Below, in pieces: positions 8,965 to 15,637 of a DNA stretch of 64,000 nt (position 1 is the first letter of the stretch; every line of letters starts with the position of its first letter). Below the pieces are notes generated by a model. That model was not told the origin of the DNA, did no database searches, and worked only from the letters and a program-made list of their open reading frames with translations. A program made the translations under genes and the position numbers. The stretch comes from an uncultured Blautia sp. (lineage in GTDB: Bacteria > Bacillota > Clostridia > Lachnospirales > Lachnospiraceae): NCBI RefSeq assembly GCF_934424005.1, contig NZ_CAKRXI010000003.1:1-64000 (forward strand), read 5' to 3'.

Positions 8965-9122
8965 TAGCAGATTGATATATCACAAAAGCAACTTCAAAAG
9001 TAAAAATGAAATTCCTGTGAAAATTCTGGGATATTTACGGAAACAGCTCTGAAATTCTCTTTTATTTAAGTATAAGGGATTTTATGTAATTTCTTAAATA
9101 TACTCGAAACGGAGGATGAGCT

Positions 9123-9224
9123 TTGGAGGAAAAATTAAAGTTGCTTTGGCTGGTATTGATCTTTGTTGATTTTGGGCTTATGTTTATTTCATTTCCAATT
9201 CTGATGTATGTAATTTTTGTCTGA
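9123..9224 (+). CDS. 33-residue single-pass membrane peptide
   Basis: TTG 9123 follows a GGAGG (9111-9115) at seven bases. The frame gives a charged N-terminus (MEEKLK) followed by an almost uninterrupted hydrophobic helix (LLWLVLIFVDFGLMFISF...), ending at TGA 9222. It is the only start served by this ribosome binding site. Peptides of this type occur on mobile elements; the function here is unknown. A membrane-active toxin, a holin-like peptide or a small regulator are all possible. Confidence 0.5.
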   Translation: MEEKLKLLWLVLIFVDFGLMFISFPILMYVIFV

Positions 9225-9244
9225 CCTGAATATAAAAAGCTTAT

Positions 9245-9290
9245 TGTAAATGTCCTGTTTTCCGGTGAAAAGACCGGCGGGGCATTTACA
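9245..9290. repeat. Strong hairpin after the membrane peptide
   Basis: TGTAAATG (9245-9252) pairs with CATTTACA (9283-9290), continuing inward through a TCC/GGG pairing to an inner CCGG/CCGG stem. No T run follows, so this is not a clean intrinsic terminator. It lies 20 bp after the peptide's stop codon. Confidence 0.5.
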
Positions 9291-9372
9291 TTATGCAACA
9301 GCTAATGTATATGTTTCCAGAGATGCGAGTAAAATACTACTCTGTTGAAACTATCTAAAGACATTCATGAAA

Positions 9373-9401
9373 TTGACATTAAGAATCTGGAATGATACGA
9401 T
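9373..9401 (+). promoter_or_regulatory. Promoter for the nine-repeat protein
   Basis: Consensus -35 TTGACA (9373-9378), a 17-bp spacer and -10 TACGAT (9396-9401). Transcripts would have a leader of nearly 200 nt before ATG 9605, including a terminator hairpin at 9499-9542. Confidence 0.65.
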
Positions 9402-9498
9402 AAAATTAAACATTTTGCAAAACAGATTGCACAAAATTTTATTCTGATACGAGGTCAGAATTTTATACTTTATACCGCGTCTGCGGATCAACCGATAA

Positions 9499-9542
9499 AG
9501 ACACAAAAAGAGTAAAATGGACTCTTGGAGTGTCTTTTTTTG
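9499..9542 (+). terminator. Leader terminator (attenuator candidate), second copy
   Basis: AGACAC (9499-9504) pairs with GTGTCT (9530-9535), and inside it AAGAGT (9508-9513) pairs with ACTCTT (9521-9526). An uninterrupted T run follows. The outer AGACA/TGTCT pairing and the tail resemble the leader terminator at 1811-1852. It stands between the promoter at 9373 and the start at 9605. Confidence 0.7.
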
Positions 9543-9604
9543 TTTGGCAAAATGTTTTGACATGTATCAGATCCAATCACGCCAAAAGGAGGAAAGAAGT
9601 TTTT

Positions 9605-11152
9605 ATGCCACGTAAAATCAGATCAAATTACATGGAGAAATTCAAATTTGTGTACAATGGCAGAACTTTTGAAAGTAAGCATAAATGCTGTGATTTTTAT
9701 GGAATATGTTACCGTAGTGTAATGGCGTATCAGAATCAATATAAATGTAGAACTGAAGAAGCGATTACACATTTTATTGAATTGAAAAAAAGTAAAGAGA
9801 TCATATTCCGAAATCGAAAATGGGCCAGCATTAAGACTTGTTGTGAATTTTATGATATAAACGAAGCTTCCGTTAAAACAGATATGTGGAATCGAAAGTG
9901 CACACCACAGGAATCAATTGAACGGGCAATAGAATGGAAAAAGGCACATGAAATCACATATCATGGAGTGAAGTATCCATCACTTCCTCAATGCTGTGAA
10001 GAATTGGGAATAAATCCTATATCCGTACGTTTGTATATGGAAAAGAATGGAGTTTCTTCTACACGTGCGATTACACATTACATTAAATCTAAAAAGCAAA
10101 GAATCTTTGCATTCCGGGGAAAAGAATACAATAGTTTCACGGAATGTTGTCTCGCGTATGGCCTGAACCCCAAAATTGTAAGAAGTGCTGCCTATAGAAC
10201 CAAAAGCTCCTTGCCAGAGACGTTGGAAAAAAATGTTTCTCATATGGAAGGTTGCGTGCCACAGGAATCCACCGAAAATGATGAGAATTCTGGAAACAAG
10301 GTAATATCAAAAAAAAGGCACCGCGCAAAAGAACCATTCTTTTATGAAGGGGAAAAATATGTTTCCCTTGGACAGTGTTGTGAGATATACGGAATTAATG
10401 AAACCAGTGTACGGGCCAGAGCATGGCGGATTCATTGCACCTGGGAAGAGGCTGTAAAACATTTTATAGAAAAAAGCAATGCGGATGAACTAAAAAAGAT
10501 ATTTGTATATAAGGGAAAAGAATATCAAAGTGTTGCTGAATGCTGCAGAAAGTATGATGTTCGTGCCGCCAGTGTCCGTAACCGGGCTTCCTCGACTGGA
10601 TGTAGTATAGAAGAGGCCCTGGATCATTTCATAAAGAAAAAAATAGTGACAAAGAAAAATGAATTTGTATTCCGAAATAAAATCTATGAAACGTTGGAAG
10701 AATGTTGTGAGGTTTATGGTGTGAATGCAAACAGCGTATCTTCAAGAAAGTATAGATTAGGGTGCAGCACAGATGAATCGTTGGAACATTTTATTGCAAA
10801 CAAAGAGATAATCGAAGAAAGGATACAGAAGTTTACATTTAAGGGGACGGAATACCCCAGTCTCCGAGCATGCTGCAAAAAATATGGCATTGAGGATGCG
10901 TGTGTAAGGCAGAGAGCCAGAGATAAAAATTGTTCCATAGAAGAATCATTTGAGCATTTTATGACAAGAAAAAGAAAAAAGATGCTAGATAATCCTGAAT
11001 TTGATTATCATGGAACCCTTTATCCATCGCTTAAGGAATGCTGCGAAAAACTAAAGATAAGTAAAAATAGTGTAGTAAGCAAAAGTCGTCGGAGCGGATG
11101 CAGCTTACAGGAAGCGGTAGAATATTATGTAAAAAAGCAGCACAATAAATAA
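9605..11152 (+). CDS. Protein of nine tandem Cys-Cys repeats (putative modular DNA-binding)
   Basis: A 515-residue protein. ATG 9605 follows AAAAGGAGGAAAG; an in-frame ATG at 9530 lies inside the terminator and is rejected. Nearly the whole protein is nine repeats of 50-56 residues starting at about 13, 66, 117, 167, 245, 299, 354, 410 and 466. Consensus: a Phe-x-Tyr/Phe-x-Gly-Lys-x-Tyr strand, then Ser-Leu-x-x-Cys-Cys, a Tyr-Gly-Ile/Val-Asn turn, Ser-Val-x-x-Arg, and Cys-Ser-x-Glu-Glu-Ala with His-Phe-Ile. The Cys-Cys pair is present in all nine units. The strand plus helix-turn-helix pattern resembles short repeat modules of phage proteins that are likely DNA-binding. No catalytic domain is visible. 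Confidence 0.7.
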   Translation: MPRKIRSNYMEKFKFVYNGRTFESKHKCCDFYGICYRSVMAYQNQYKCRTEEAITHFIELKKSKEIIFRNRKWASIKTCCEFYDINEASVKTDMWNRKCTPQESIERAIEWKKAHEITYHGVKYPSLPQCCEELGINPISVRLYMEKNGVSSTRAITHYIKSKKQRIFAFRGKEYNSFTECCLAYGLNPKIVRSAAYRTKSSLPETLEKNVSHMEGCVPQESTENDENSGNKVISKKRHRAKEPFFYEGEKYVSLGQCCEIYGINETSVRARAWRIHCTWEEAVKHFIEKSNADELKKIFVYKGKEYQSVAECCRKYDVRAASVRNRASSTGCSIEEALDHFIKKKIVTKKNEFVFRNKIYETLEECCEVYGVNANSVSSRKYRLGCSTDESLEHFIANKEIIEERIQKFTFKGTEYPSLRACCKKYGIEDACVRQRARDKNCSIEESFEHFMTRKRKKMLDNPEFDYHGTLYPSLKECCEKLKISKNSVVSKSRRSGCSLQEAVEYYVKKQHNK

Positions 11153-11203
11153 AACAAAATCACAGGGACTCGCAGGAAGTCCGTTTATAGAATCCATAGG
11201 AGA

Positions 11204-11252
11204 GGAGGAACAGCCAATATCATCTGCCTGCAGATATTGGCTGTAATTATAT
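11204..11252 (+). promoter_or_regulatory. Shine-Dalgarno separated from its start by a perfect hairpin
   Basis: GGAGG at 11204-11208 has no start codon at normal distance. A perfect 12-bp inverted repeat (11210-11221 with 11233-11244, 11-nt loop) follows at once. When folded, it leaves only nine unpaired bases between GGAGG and the ATG at 11253, instead of 44. The arrangement suggests that the hairpin brings the ribosome binding site to the excisionase start. Confidence 0.6.
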
Positions 11253-11450
11253 ATGATACATAAAAAGAAACAACCGGCAGCAGATAACGATAAGATTCTT
11301 ATATCAGTTAAGGAAGCCTGTGAACTGACAGGGCTTTCTGAGAAAACAATGCGAACACTTATGAACAATAATACCTTCATGGTACGAATTGGGCGAAGAA
11401 CCCTGATTGATAAGAAAAAATTTCAGAAATGGATAGATCGGCAGTCTTGA
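11253..11450 (+). CDS. Excisionase-like winged helix-turn-helix protein
   Basis: A 65-residue protein with the MerR-like excisionase pattern: ISVKEACELTGLSEKTMRTLM (helix-turn-helix), then FMVRIGRRTLIDKKKFQKWID (wing and final helix). Such proteins bend att DNA and favour excision by the partner integrase. It lies directly before the integrase gene, as is usual. ATG 11253 has no ribosome binding site at linear distance; the upstream hairpin seems to supply it. The integrase promoter overlaps its stop codon. Confidence 0.8.
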   Translation: MIHKKKQPAADNDKILISVKEACELTGLSEKTMRTLMNNNTFMVRIGRRTLIDKKKFQKWIDRQS

Positions 11451-11475
11451 AAGGTTTTTGGGGTTGTGTTAAAAT
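11447..11475 (+). promoter_or_regulatory. Integrase promoter overlapping the xis stop
   Basis: -35 TTGAAA (11447-11452), 17-bp spacer, -10 TAAAAT (11470-11475), about 55 bp before the integrase ATG. With no promoter seen after the integrase, it is also the nearest visible promoter for mutS. Confidence 0.55.
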
Positions 11476-11531
11476 TAAGTCCAGTGCCATGCATGATCAT
11501 CTATTGTTATTAGAAAAAGGATGGTAATGTT

Positions 11532-12815
11532 ATGGGAAAAAATCTAAAAGGAAAAGAAATAGGTAAGGGAATCCGACAAAGAAAAGATGGGCGGTATGAA
11601 GCCAGAATCACAATTAAGGGTTCTGGCAAACCGCCTTTTTCTATCTATGGAACAAATCTTCAGCAAGTGAGAAAGCAAAGAAGCATGTATTTAGCGGAGG
11701 TTCTCCCAGGTGTTCCAGGCTTTGATTCGAGTATGTCCGTTTCAAAATGGTATGAGAAATGGATGGAACTTTATAAGGTTCGGAATCTTAAAGCAACCAC
11801 GATAAGAAATTATGAAGATGGTTTTAGAAGAACAGAAGAATACATCGGTTACATGAAACTGATAGATATCAAACCGGAACATATTCTTGACATGATTAAA
11901 AAATTGGAGGATGAAGGATACGCTCCTACATCAATCAAGCAATCATTAAGTGTCGTGCATCAAATGTTTGAGAGGGCAGCAGCCAGTAAAATGATTCCAT
12001 CGGATCCTACAGCAGAAGTTAAGCTTTCCATTGAGGCACCGGGAGAAGTGTTGGCAGAACCTACAGAAGAAGCTTTGGATGTAAAAGAGAATTGTCTTAG
12101 TACAGACGAAAGCCATCGCTTTTTGGAAACCATTAAAGGAGACCGTTATGAGGAACTTTTCTTGATTTTGATGCATACGGGAATGCGTATAGGCGAAGTA
12201 CTTGCCTTACAATGGAGAGATGTCAATTTCGATGAAAAATATCTTCGTGTATACAAAACGCTAAACAGAGTCAAATTGTATTATGACAAGCAGGGAAAGA
12301 AACTTGCTGAGCCGTATTATGTTACACAGATTACATCACCGAAAAAAAAGAAAAGTGTCAGAATAATTCCGCTGCCAGATATTGCAATTGAAGCTTTTTT
12401 GAGCTGGAAAGAAAAACAGAATCAGGACAAGAAAGTGTTAGGCAAGAAATGGGGAACTGGAAATAATCTTCTAAAAAAATATCCTGGACTGATATTTACA
12501 ACATCAACAGGAATGAGTTATCTTCCTGGCAATGCTGAAGATGAATGTGAGCGAATCAAAAATATTGTAAATAAGCAAGAAGCATTAGAGGCTGAAAAAG
12601 AAGGTCGAGAAGCAGAAATGTTAGATGTAACTCCACATAGCTTTCGTCATACTTTTGTAACAAGATGTGTACAGTCTGGAATGAAACCGGCTACGGTAGG
12701 TAAAATCAGCGGTCATTCTACTCAGAAAATGACAGAGTATTATACGCATCTTGAACAGGGGTATGTAAAAGATGAATACAAACGGTATGATGAAAAGTAT
12801 GGAAAAGAAAGCTGA
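11532..12815 (+). CDS. int: Tyrosine recombinase / integrase
   Basis: 427 residues. An N-terminal arm-binding domain (KGIRQRKDGRYEARITIKG) is followed by a SAM-like core-binding domain (SKWYEKWMELYKV...). The catalytic domain shows the Arg box (HTGMRIGEVLALQW), the Lys in a beta-turn, HSFRHTF, GHSTQKMTEYYTH and the final Tyr. All R-H-R-H-Y residues are present, so the enzyme should be active. It is close to Tn916- and phage-type integrases of Firmicutes. It is the last gene of the element, and its substrate site appears to be the 5' end of mutS, 42 bp downstream. Confidence 0.9.
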   Translation: MGKNLKGKEIGKGIRQRKDGRYEARITIKGSGKPPFSIYGTNLQQVRKQRSMYLAEVLPGVPGFDSSMSVSKWYEKWMELYKVRNLKATTIRNYEDGFRRTEEYIGYMKLIDIKPEHILDMIKKLEDEGYAPTSIKQSLSVVHQMFERAAASKMIPSDPTAEVKLSIEAPGEVLAEPTEEALDVKENCLSTDESHRFLETIKGDRYEELFLILMHTGMRIGEVLALQWRDVNFDEKYLRVYKTLNRVKLYYDKQGKKLAEPYYVTQITSPKKKKSVRIIPLPDIAIEAFLSWKEKQNQDKKVLGKKWGTGNNLLKKYPGLIFTTSTGMSYLPGNAEDECERIKNIVNKQEALEAEKEGREAEMLDVTPHSFRHTFVTRCVQSGMKPATVGKISGHSTQKMTEYYTHLEQGYVKDEYKRYDEKYGKES

Positions 12816-12856
12816 TTTTGCTGATGAAATGAGATTTTAGGAAGAGGTTTAAATAT

Positions 12857-15601
12857 TTGGAAAAAACAAGAAACACTGAAGAAGAAAAAAAAATGGGTCA
12901 AAAGTGGGTCAAAGAGGAACATAAAGCATCTACAAACCGCGTAAATACAGGGTTTCCAGTTAGCACAGGGAAATTATCACCGATGATGAGGGAATATTGT
13001 AAAACAAAAGAAAGTTACAAGGACTGCATCCTGTTCTATCGACTTGGCGACTTTTATGAGATGTTTTTTGATGATGCAATCCTTGTATCCAAAGAACTGG
13101 AACTGACGCTTACCGGTAAGGACTGCGGATTGGAAGAACGTGCTCCGATGTGCGGAATTCCATTTCATGCAGCCGAGACATATATCAAACGACTGATCGA
13201 GAAAGGCCACAAAGTGGCAATCTGTGAGCAGGTGGAAGACCCTAAGAAAGCAAAAGGTCTTGTTAAGAGAGAAGTTATCCGTGTAGTTACACCGGGAACA
13301 ACTCTGGATGCCACATCTTTGGATGAATCCAGAAACAATTATCTGATGTCGATTGTTTCTCTGGAGGATCATTTTGGATGTGCCATTGCAGATATCACCA
13401 CAGGTGACTGTTTTCTTACAGAAGTAGATAAACCTCAGAAACTTCTGGATGAGATCAATAAATTTGTCCCTGCGGAAATTATCTGTAATGACGCTTTTTT
13501 TATGAGCGGAGTTGATACAGAAGATTTGAAGGACCGTCTGCGGATATGCATTTTTCCATTAGATAACTGGTATTTTGATGACAGTCTCTGCCAACGCACT
13601 TTGAAGGAACATTTTCATGTAAATACATTGGAAGGTCTTGGACTTCAGGACTATGACAGTGGAGTGATCGCAGCAGGAGCACTTTTTCAATATTTGAATG
13701 AAACTCAGAAAACAGCTTTGTCTCATATGGCAACGATTCATCCCTACACAGCAGATAAATTTATGTTGATTGACAGTTCCAGTCGTCGTAATCTGGAACT
13801 GGTCGAAACACTCCGTGAAAAACAGAAACGAGGTTCTCTTCTCTGGGTATTGGATAAGACAAAGACAGCAATGGGTGCACGTACACTTCGAGGTTATGTG
13901 GAACAGCCCCTGATCGATGCAGAAGAGATCAATCTCAGACTGGGAGCAGTAGAAGAACTGACTCAGAAGCCGATGCTTCGTGATGAGATCCGAGAGTATC
14001 TGAATCCAATCTATGATCTGGAACGTCTGATCAGCCGTATCAGCTATCAGTCAGCGAATCCGAGAGATATGGTTGCATTTGCATCTTCACTGGAGATGAT
14101 TCCATATATCCGACAGATCCTTCAGGAATTTGAAGCACCGATCCTGAAACAGATTTTTGAGGATATGGATCCGCTGGAAGATGTGACGGATCTGATCAAA
14201 CGTGCGATCACAGATGAGCCACCGCTTGCACAGAAAGACGGCGGAATCATCCGCGAAGGTTACAACGCAGATGTCGATAAATATCGTCGTTCAAGAACAG
14301 ATGGCAAGAAGTGGCTTGCTGAACTGGAAGCAAGAGAAAAAGAACGTACCGGCATTAAGACACTGAAGATCAAATACAGTCGTGTATTTGGTTATGCACT
14401 GGAAGTGACGAATTCTTTCAAAGATCAGGTTCCGGATAATTATGTTCGCAAACAGACACTGACCAATGCCGAACGTTATATTACACAGGAGCTGAAGGAT
14501 CTTGAGGATCTGATCCTTGGAGCTGAAGATCGTCTGTATGCGCTGGAATATGAATTGTTTGCAGATGTCCGTGATAAAGTTGGCAAAGAAGTCGTACGTA
14601 TCCAGAAAACTGCCAAGGCGATTGCAGCACTGGATGTGTTTGCCTCTCTTGCGCTTGTGGCAGAACGAAACAATTTTGTAAGACCGAAGATCAATGAAAA
14701 TGGTGTTCTGGATATCAAAAATGGTCGTCATCCGGTTGTAGAGCAGATGATTGAAAACGATATGTTTATTGCAAATGATACATATCTGGACAATCAGAAA
14801 AAAAGAGTTTCCATTATCACCGGTCCGAATATGGCTGGTAAATCCACTTATATGCGTCAGACAGCACTGATCGTTCTGATGGCGCAGATCGGAAGTTTTG
14901 TTCCGGCAGAGAAAGCAAATATTGGCATTGTAGATCGAATCTTTACACGTGTCGGTGCATCCGATGACCTTGCAAGCGGACAGAGTACTTTCATGGTGGA
15001 AATGACGGAGGTAGCAAATATTCTTCGAAATGCCACATCTAAGAGCCTGTTGATTCTGGATGAGATTGGACGAGGCACAAGTACCTTTGACGGACTTGCA
15101 ATTGCATGGTCTGTGATCGAACATATCAGTAATACGAAACTCTGTGGTGCAAAGACTTTATTTGCCACACATTATCATGAACTTACAGAACTGGAAGGTA
15201 AGATTCCGGGAGTCAATAATTATTGTATCGCGGTTAAAGAAAAAGGCGATGATATTGTATTTCTTCGTAAGATCGTCAAGGGCGGTGCAGACAAGAGTTA
15301 TGGTATTCAGGTTGCCAAGCTTGCCGGTGTGCCGGATTCCGTTATTAATCGCGCAAAGGAACTGGTAGAAGAACTCAGTGATGCAGATATCACGGCTGCA
15401 GTCAAGGATCTGACGGCTCCGAAGAAAAAACAGAAAATTGTTTATGATCAGGTGGATATGGCTCAGATGTCTCTTTTTGATACGGTACAGGACAATGATA
15501 TCGTGGACGAGATCCGTGATCTGGATATGACCCATTTGACACCGATGGAAGCTATGAATATTTTGTATAATTTGCAGAACAAGATTAAAAACCGCTGGTA
15601 A
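12857..15601 (+). CDS. mutS: DNA mismatch repair protein MutS with element-derived N-terminus
   Basis: 914 residues as read from TTG 12857 (AGGAAGAGG eight bases upstream); ATG 12893 is an alternative without a good ribosome binding site. Conserved MutS begins at about residue 39 (KLSPMMREY), then YRLGDFYEMFF (mismatch-reading Phe-x-Glu), Walker A GPNMAGKST near residue 655, DEIGRGTSTFDG, and a C-terminal QMSLFD sliding-clamp motif. The first 38 or so residues are charged, unlike MutS, and overlap the integrase-site repeats, so they come from the integrated element. No native promoter is visible. It recognises mismatches and recruits MutL, whose gene follows after 36 bp. Confidence 0.93.
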   Translation: MEKTRNTEEEKKMGQKWVKEEHKASTNRVNTGFPVSTGKLSPMMREYCKTKESYKDCILFYRLGDFYEMFFDDAILVSKELELTLTGKDCGLEERAPMCGIPFHAAETYIKRLIEKGHKVAICEQVEDPKKAKGLVKREVIRVVTPGTTLDATSLDESRNNYLMSIVSLEDHFGCAIADITTGDCFLTEVDKPQKLLDEINKFVPAEIICNDAFFMSGVDTEDLKDRLRICIFPLDNWYFDDSLCQRTLKEHFHVNTLEGLGLQDYDSGVIAAGALFQYLNETQKTALSHMATIHPYTADKFMLIDSSSRRNLELVETLREKQKRGSLLWVLDKTKTAMGARTLRGYVEQPLIDAEEINLRLGAVEELTQKPMLRDEIREYLNPIYDLERLISRISYQSANPRDMVAFASSLEMIPYIRQILQEFEAPILKQIFEDMDPLEDVTDLIKRAITDEPPLAQKDGGIIREGYNADVDKYRRSRTDGKKWLAELEAREKERTGIKTLKIKYSRVFGYALEVTNSFKDQVPDNYVRKQTLTNAERYITQELKDLEDLILGAEDRLYALEYELFADVRDKVGKEVVRIQKTAKAIAALDVFASLALVAERNNFVRPKINENGVLDIKNGRHPVVEQMIENDMFIANDTYLDNQKKRVSIITGPNMAGKSTYMRQTALIVLMAQIGSFVPAEKANIGIVDRIFTRVGASDDLASGQSTFMVEMTEVANILRNATSKSLLILDEIGRGTSTFDGLAIAWSVIEHISNTKLCGAKTLFATHYHELTELEGKIPGVNNYCIAVKEKGDDIVFLRKIVKGGADKSYGIQVAKLAGVPDSVINRAKELVEELSDADITAAVKDLTAPKKKQKIVYDQVDMAQMSLFDTVQDNDIVDEIRDLDMTHLTPMEAMNILYNLQNKIKNRW
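12894..12913 (+). repeat. Paired TGGGTCAAA repeats, likely integrase arm sites
   Basis: TGGGTCAAA occurs at 12894-12902 and 12905-12913, 11 bp apart, so both face the same side of the helix. Such repeats next to the core site are typical arm-type sites for tyrosine integrases. Here they are also translated as part of the MutS N-terminal extension. Confidence 0.6.
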
Positions 15602-15637
15602 AAATGATAAAACGTGGTTTGGTAATGGGAGGTTGCT

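Larger units (their letters stand above)
1527..12975 (+). mobile_element. Integrated element (PcfJ/PcfK type) with tyrosine integrase, ending in mutS
   Basis: The stretch carries genes typical of Firmicutes integrative elements (DUF4313, PcfK, DUF7666, two PcfJ, excisionase-like, integrase). The integrase is at the right edge, directly followed by paired TGGGTCAAA repeats and then the mutS coding sequence. The right junction is inferred to lie between about 12,914 and 12,975, because conserved MutS sequence starts there. I see no relaxase, coupling protein or capsid gene, so this is either a small mobilisable or satellite-like element or the right part of a larger one. The left end and a second att copy were not found; the given left coordinate is only where element-like sequence begins. 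Confidence 0.6.

Noticed and set aside
9530..9604. Longer start for the nine-repeat protein
   Set aside because: The upstream ATG lies in the terminator stem and T run; ATG 9605 has a strong ribosome binding site.
14291..15124. Long open frame on the minus strand (277 codons)
   Set aside because: It lies entirely within mutS in antisense, has no ribosome binding site, and has the Cys/His-rich, shadow-like composition of a reverse reading of a real gene.
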